A program made the translations under genes and the position numbers. Shown piece after piece: positions 61,501 through 64,000 of a stretch of 64,000 nt of DNA (position 1 is the first letter of the stretch; each line of letters opens with the position of its first letter). Under the pieces are notes generated by a model that worked only from the letters and a program-made list of their open reading frames with translations, did not search any database and was not told where the DNA came from. Origin of the DNA: Agromyces subbeticus DSM 16689 (GTDB lineage: Bacteria; Actinomycetota; Actinomycetes; Actinomycetales; Microbacteriaceae); NCBI RefSeq assembly GCF_000421565.1, contig NZ_ATXG01000001.1:310001-374000 (forward strand). The letters are read 5' to 3'.

Positions 61501-64000
61501 AGTTCTTCGCGACCCCCGAGACCTCACTCGGCTCGATCCACGAGGAGGTCGAGGCTCGCGACGGCCGATTCGGGCAGTGGGGCGTGAGCAACCAGGTCAG
61601 CCACCACATCCCGTTCATGTACAACGAAGTGGGAGCACCGGCCAAGGCGCAGGCCATCGTGCGCGAGGCGCTGCAGCGCTCGTACGCGGGCGGCAACATC
61701 GGCCAGGGCTACGCTGGCGACGAAGACAACGGCGAGATGAGCGCGTGGTACATCTTCAACGCGCTCGGCTTCTACCCGATGCAGGTGGGCTCCACGGAGC
61801 TCGTGCTGGGCTCGCCCCTGTTCACCAAGGCGACCGTGAAGCTGGCCGACGGAAAGTCGCTCGTCATCAACGCCCCTGAGAACAGCACCGAGAACGTCTA
61901 CGTGCAGTCGCTGCGCGTGAACGGCGAGGAGCACACGTCCACGTCGATCGATTCGCGCGTCCTCACCGACGGCGCGACCCTCGACTTCACGATGGGATCC
62001 GAGCCGAGCGCCTGGGGCACGGGTGAGGGCGACGGGCTGCCGTCGCTCACCACCGGCGCCGAGGTGGCCAACCCGTTGGTCGACGCCACCGATCCGTCGC
62101 TCGCCACGGTCACGAGCGCGGGCGGGGAGAGCGTCTCGGCACTCGTCGACAACACCTCGCGCACGCAGGTGACCTTCGCCGACGCTACGCCTGCCGTGAC
62201 CGTCGCCTACAAAGGTGCCAAGCAGAAGCCCACCTTCTACACGATCACGTCGGGGGCGACGGCGGATGCCGACCCGTCGGCGTGGACGCTCGAGGGGAGC
62301 AACGACGGCATGACGTGGACCGAGGTCGACTCGCGCACGGATCGCGAGTTCGCGAACCGCTCCGAGACCGTGCCGTTCAAAATCGCGAACCCTGCCGCCT
62401 TCCAGCAGTTCCGACTGACGGTGACGGCCGGCGACGGCTCGATCTCGCTCTCGGAGATCGAACTGCTCACCGACGGCAGCGGCGCCGAGGCGAACACGCT
62501 CACGTTCAGCCCCAGCGCCGGTCTCGGGGCCACCTCGGGTGTCGCGAGTGAGTTCGATCTCGGCATCCTGTCGGGCGGCGTGGCCGAGGGCTACGCGGCG
62601 ACCGTCGACTGGGGTGACGGCACCGCCGTCGACGCGGCGACCATCGAGGCGGCGAAGCTCGGCAACCACCCGGTCTCCGCCGGTCACACGTACGCCGAGC
62701 CCGGTGTCTACCGGGCCACGGTCACGGCGACCGACGGCGTCTCGAGCTTCGCGGCATCCGTTCCGATCACCGTGGACTACCTCGAACCGGGCTCGCTGCG
62801 CGCGGCCTTCGACAGTGTCTGCATCGGCGACGACGGCGTGGGTGCCGATTGCGATGCGAAGGGCTTCTCGTTCCCGCGCAAGGGTCTCGCCGACGGCGGT
62901 CTCACCGCCGGCGTCGAGCACGACGTGCCGGGAACCGACCTGACCTTCACGATGCCGGTCGTTCCGGCCGGCGCTCCCGACAACGCGACGGGCGCAGGCC
63001 AGACCATCGCGGTCGACCTCGGCGAGGGTGCCACGAAGCTCTCCTTCATCGGAGCGGCGACGGAGCGCAACCAGGACACGACGGCCACGGTGAACTTCAC
63101 CGAGGGCGACCCGGTCACCATCCCGCTGCAGTTCTCCGACTGGACGAAGGGCGGCAACGCGAACGCGACGGCACCCTACGGCAACCTCGAGGTCGTGAAG
63201 TCGGCGTACCGACTGGCCGGCGGATCGGTGCAGAACACCGCGTCGTACTTCTTCTCCACGGTTCCCTACGAGATCCCCACGGGTCGCACGGTCGCGAGCA
63301 TCACGATGCCCGTGCAGCCGGGCGCGCCCGGGGTCGAGGGGCGGGTGCACGTGTTCGCGATCGCGTCGAACGGCACGCAGCCCGACCTCGGCTTCGAGGC
63401 GACCGCCGGCGAGGACATCACCGGCACCGCGGGCGAGCCCCTGGAGGCCACGCTCGCGGCAATCACCCAGGCGGATGCCGCCGCTGACGCGCCCATCGTG
63501 CGCGTGCAGTGGGGCGACGGCACCGTGACGGAGAACGCCGACGTAGCGGCATCCGACGATGGCCTCACTGCCACCGGGGGCCACACCTACGCGGCGGCGG
63601 GCAATTACACGGTCTCGGTGACCGTCGCGACGGGCGCACGCACGACGCACCTGACGCTCACCGCGGAGATCGAGGCGGCTCCGGTCTACGAGACCACGCT
63701 GACGGCCGACCCGGCCGACGACGTGCTCGCGGGTACTGAGATCGCCGTGACGGGTGACGGCTTCAAGGCCGGCGAATCCGTGACGGTCGTGCTGCAGACG
63801 CCGACGCCGGTGGAGTCGACGGTCGACGCCGATTCCGACGGTCACGTCGCCACCACGGTGACGGTGCCGGCGGATGCCGCTCCGGGCCTCTACGCGATCG
63901 TCGCCACCGGCGCCGAGTCGGCGATGCCGGCGACGGCGACGGTGAACGTGGTTCCGGATGAAACGGACCCGGTCTACACGCCGCAGTTGCACTCCGACTC
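58518..64000 (+). CDS. Very large secreted GH92 alpha-mannosidase (3' end outside window)
   Basis: At least 1,827 codons are visible and the frame is open at the window edge. A signal peptide lies at about residues 30-58. An F5/8-type-C (discoidin) domain spans about 75-250, then a beta-rich linker, then the GH92 catalytic region (about 428-1150): FVDTRRGTN, SPGYANIMTGTSSDVAFADAY, and GDEDNGEMSAWYIFNALGFYPM near residue 1066. A second discoidin-like domain (about 1190-1320), PKD-type domains around residues 1362 and 1661 (DWGDGTAV, QWGDGTVT) and another beta domain follow. GH92 enzymes are calcium-dependent exo-alpha-mannosidases. The protein is probably cell-wall bound, with the anchor beyond the window. 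The ATG follows CGAGAGG. Confidence 0.9.
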   Translation, partial: MPERNTRSITAAISTTVTTSRRPIPAFLRRISAPLLAGALVAAAIPLSIGSPAVAATSTALAGEHDWSTSFEPGEAVAPFANRVELDVADNGEDGDPLQQNVHGVSGGSLLSSVAQVTASGENAPGEAAVWAADSNPNTKWLVFSATGWLQYRLSSAASAVTYTLTSADDAPERDPKNWVLKGSNDGTTWTSLDTQTNQTWSAAERKVKKTYTVATPAAYSYYRLDGIANHSGGLIQLADWDLIASVDPNAPEAPITTTIGTGPTSGYNMKARVGWTGMHSLRFGGEHSGDGAASVTNRLFDVEIPVGQRTRLSYMIFPDLTANDLQYPSTYSAVNLRFSDGTELSDLAPTDVYGIDATAHGQGSGKVLYPNQWNQVEIDLGTVAAGKTITAVQFSYDNPGGADATAFGGYVDDIAIEAEPATVDDSSLTHFVDTRRGTNSSSAFSRGSNEAITSLPNGFNFLVPVTNASATSREYSWQQDNTEANRTRFEGLGISHEPSPWMSDRNLFSVMPVAGAAAPSGNWHTRAATFGHDNETAQPDYYGVDLDNGVTAEMTPTDHAALMKFTFTGSANSVVLDAPNNDGSFTIAADGTVTGWVENGAAGNTGRTRMFVSGSFDATPTATGTASGGRALTKFATFDTSGDTTVELRFATSLLSLDQAAKNLALEVGGDSFDEIRESARTAWNDRLGVIEVEGASETELRTLYSNLYRLNLYPNSQFENTGTAEAPVYKYASPVSAQVGASTATTTGAKIVDGKMYVNNGFWDTYRTTWPAYAMLYPELAGELVDGFTEQYRDGGWIARWSSPGYANIMTGTSSDVAFADAYLRGVELPDALATYDAAIKNANTPSANENVGRKSLATSTFLGYTPASQGESVSWATEGYINDYGIGNMAAALADDPNTPADRVAQLREESEYYLDRATAYVNLFDPAIEFFQARNADGTFATPAAQYNPKAWWGPYTETNGWNFAFHAPQDPQGLANLYGGDQGMEDKLDEFFATPETSLGSIHEEVEARDGRFGQWGVSNQVSHHIPFMYNEVGAPAKAQAIVREALQRSYAGGNIGQGYAGDEDNGEMSAWYIFNALGFYPMQVGSTELVLGSPLFTKATVKLADGKSLVINAPENSTENVYVQSLRVNGEEHTSTSIDSRVLTDGATLDFTMGSEPSAWGTGEGDGLPSLTTGAEVANPLVDATDPSLATVTSAGGESVSALVDNTSRTQVTFADATPAVTVAYKGAKQKPTFYTITSGATADADPSAWTLEGSNDGMTWTEVDSRTDREFANRSETVPFKIANPAAFQQFRLTVTAGDGSISLSEIELLTDGSGAEANTLTFSPSAGLGATSGVASEFDLGILSGGVAEGYAATVDWGDGTAVDAATIEAAKLGNHPVSAGHTYAEPGVYRATVTATDGVSSFAASVPITVDYLEPGSLRAAFDSVCIGDDGVGADCDAKGFSFPRKGLADGGLTAGVEHDVPGTDLTFTMPVVPAGAPDNATGAGQTIAVDLGEGATKLSFIGAATERNQDTTATVNFTEGDPVTIPLQFSDWTKGGNANATAPYGNLEVVKSAYRLAGGSVQNTASYFFSTVPYEIPTGRTVASITMPVQPGAPGVEGRVHVFAIASNGTQPDLGFEATAGEDITGTAGEPLEATLAAITQADAAADAPIVRVQWGDGTVTENADVAASDDGLTATGGHTYAAAGNYTVSVTVATGARTTHLTLTAEIEAAPVYETTLTADPADDVLAGTEIAVTGDGFKAGESVTVVLQTPTPVESTVDADSDGHVATTVTVPADAAPGLYAIVATGAESAMPATATVNVVPDETDPVYTPQLHSD

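Noticed and set aside
61524..63992. An 822-codon open frame on the minus strand inside the GH92 region, and similar long antisense frames at 1093-2358, 8619-10628 and 19869-21827.
   Set aside because: They are shadows produced by high third-position GC in the genes on the other strand. Their products are Arg/His/Gly-rich, without domains or ribosome sites.

Overview
The window is high-GC DNA with dense, mostly unidirectional operons, GTG/ATG starts, ATGA/GTGA stop-start overlaps and lipobox-type binding proteins. Together with the style of the proteins this suggests a Gram-positive actinobacterium, probably a member of the Microbacteriaceae (an Agromyces-like organism). The genus is an inference. 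I see no phage genes, transposases, CRISPR array or replication origin, and no gene-free stretch longer than 300 bases. The largest gaps are regulatory regions: 14736-15009, 46156-46404 and 58290-58517.

Layout. 1-2825: the end of an inositol-monophosphatase-type gene, a membrane-anchored M23 peptidase and a CHY zinc-finger protein. 2830-10586: a maltose/maltodextrin locus with a GH13 alpha-glucosidase, divergent from a binding protein, MalF and MalG, then a CBM34-GH13 amylase. Both divergent promoters carry LacI-type operators placed the same way. 10687-10877: tRNA-Thr and tRNA-Met. 11029-12107: a MarR regulator and an NAD(P)-binding protein. 12288-26620: a GHL10 glycosidase divergent from a tightly overlapping nine-gene operon. 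That operon has binding protein, two permeases, a GntR/UTRA regulator, DUF4127, FAD oxidoreductase, NanE epimerase, GH38 alpha-mannosidase and a BadF-type kinase. Perfect or near-perfect TTGGTTCGAACCAA sites lie between the divergent units. 26684-36171: a TetR regulator divergent from a GH3 beta-glucosidase and a five-gene Opp/Dpp-type ABC transporter. 36181-46155: a LacI regulator divergent from a CUT1 ABC importer, GH39, GH2, galactonate dehydratase and an SDR, with three CCACGTGG sites between. 46238-47799: an alpha/beta hydrolase, a small membrane protein and a probable gene remnant. 47882-56658: a carboxylesterase, SnoaL-like protein, cupin, HpcH/HpaI aldolase, GlcG-like protein, FCD-type GntR regulator and an SsuABC-like importer with a VOC protein. 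These units are linked by CACCAAG sites in four promoter regions. 56708-57268: a TetR gene broken by two adjacent in-frame stops. 57255-end: a LacI regulator divergent from a very large secreted GH92 alpha-mannosidase that runs off the window.

How the genes work together. Most of the window is a set of sugar-harvest modules, each with its own regulator, importer and glycosidases: alpha-glucans, a mannose/N-acetylmannosamine glycan, beta-glucosides, galactosides and alpha-mannan. The three CUT1 importers lack a local ATPase and presumably share an MsiK/MsmX-type ATPase encoded elsewhere. Two modules do not match a pathway I know. One is the 12288-26620 locus, which carries NanE without sialic acid genes but with DUF4127 and an FAD oxidoreductase. 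The other is the 47828-56658 locus, which looks like uptake and breakdown of an unknown ester-containing small molecule.
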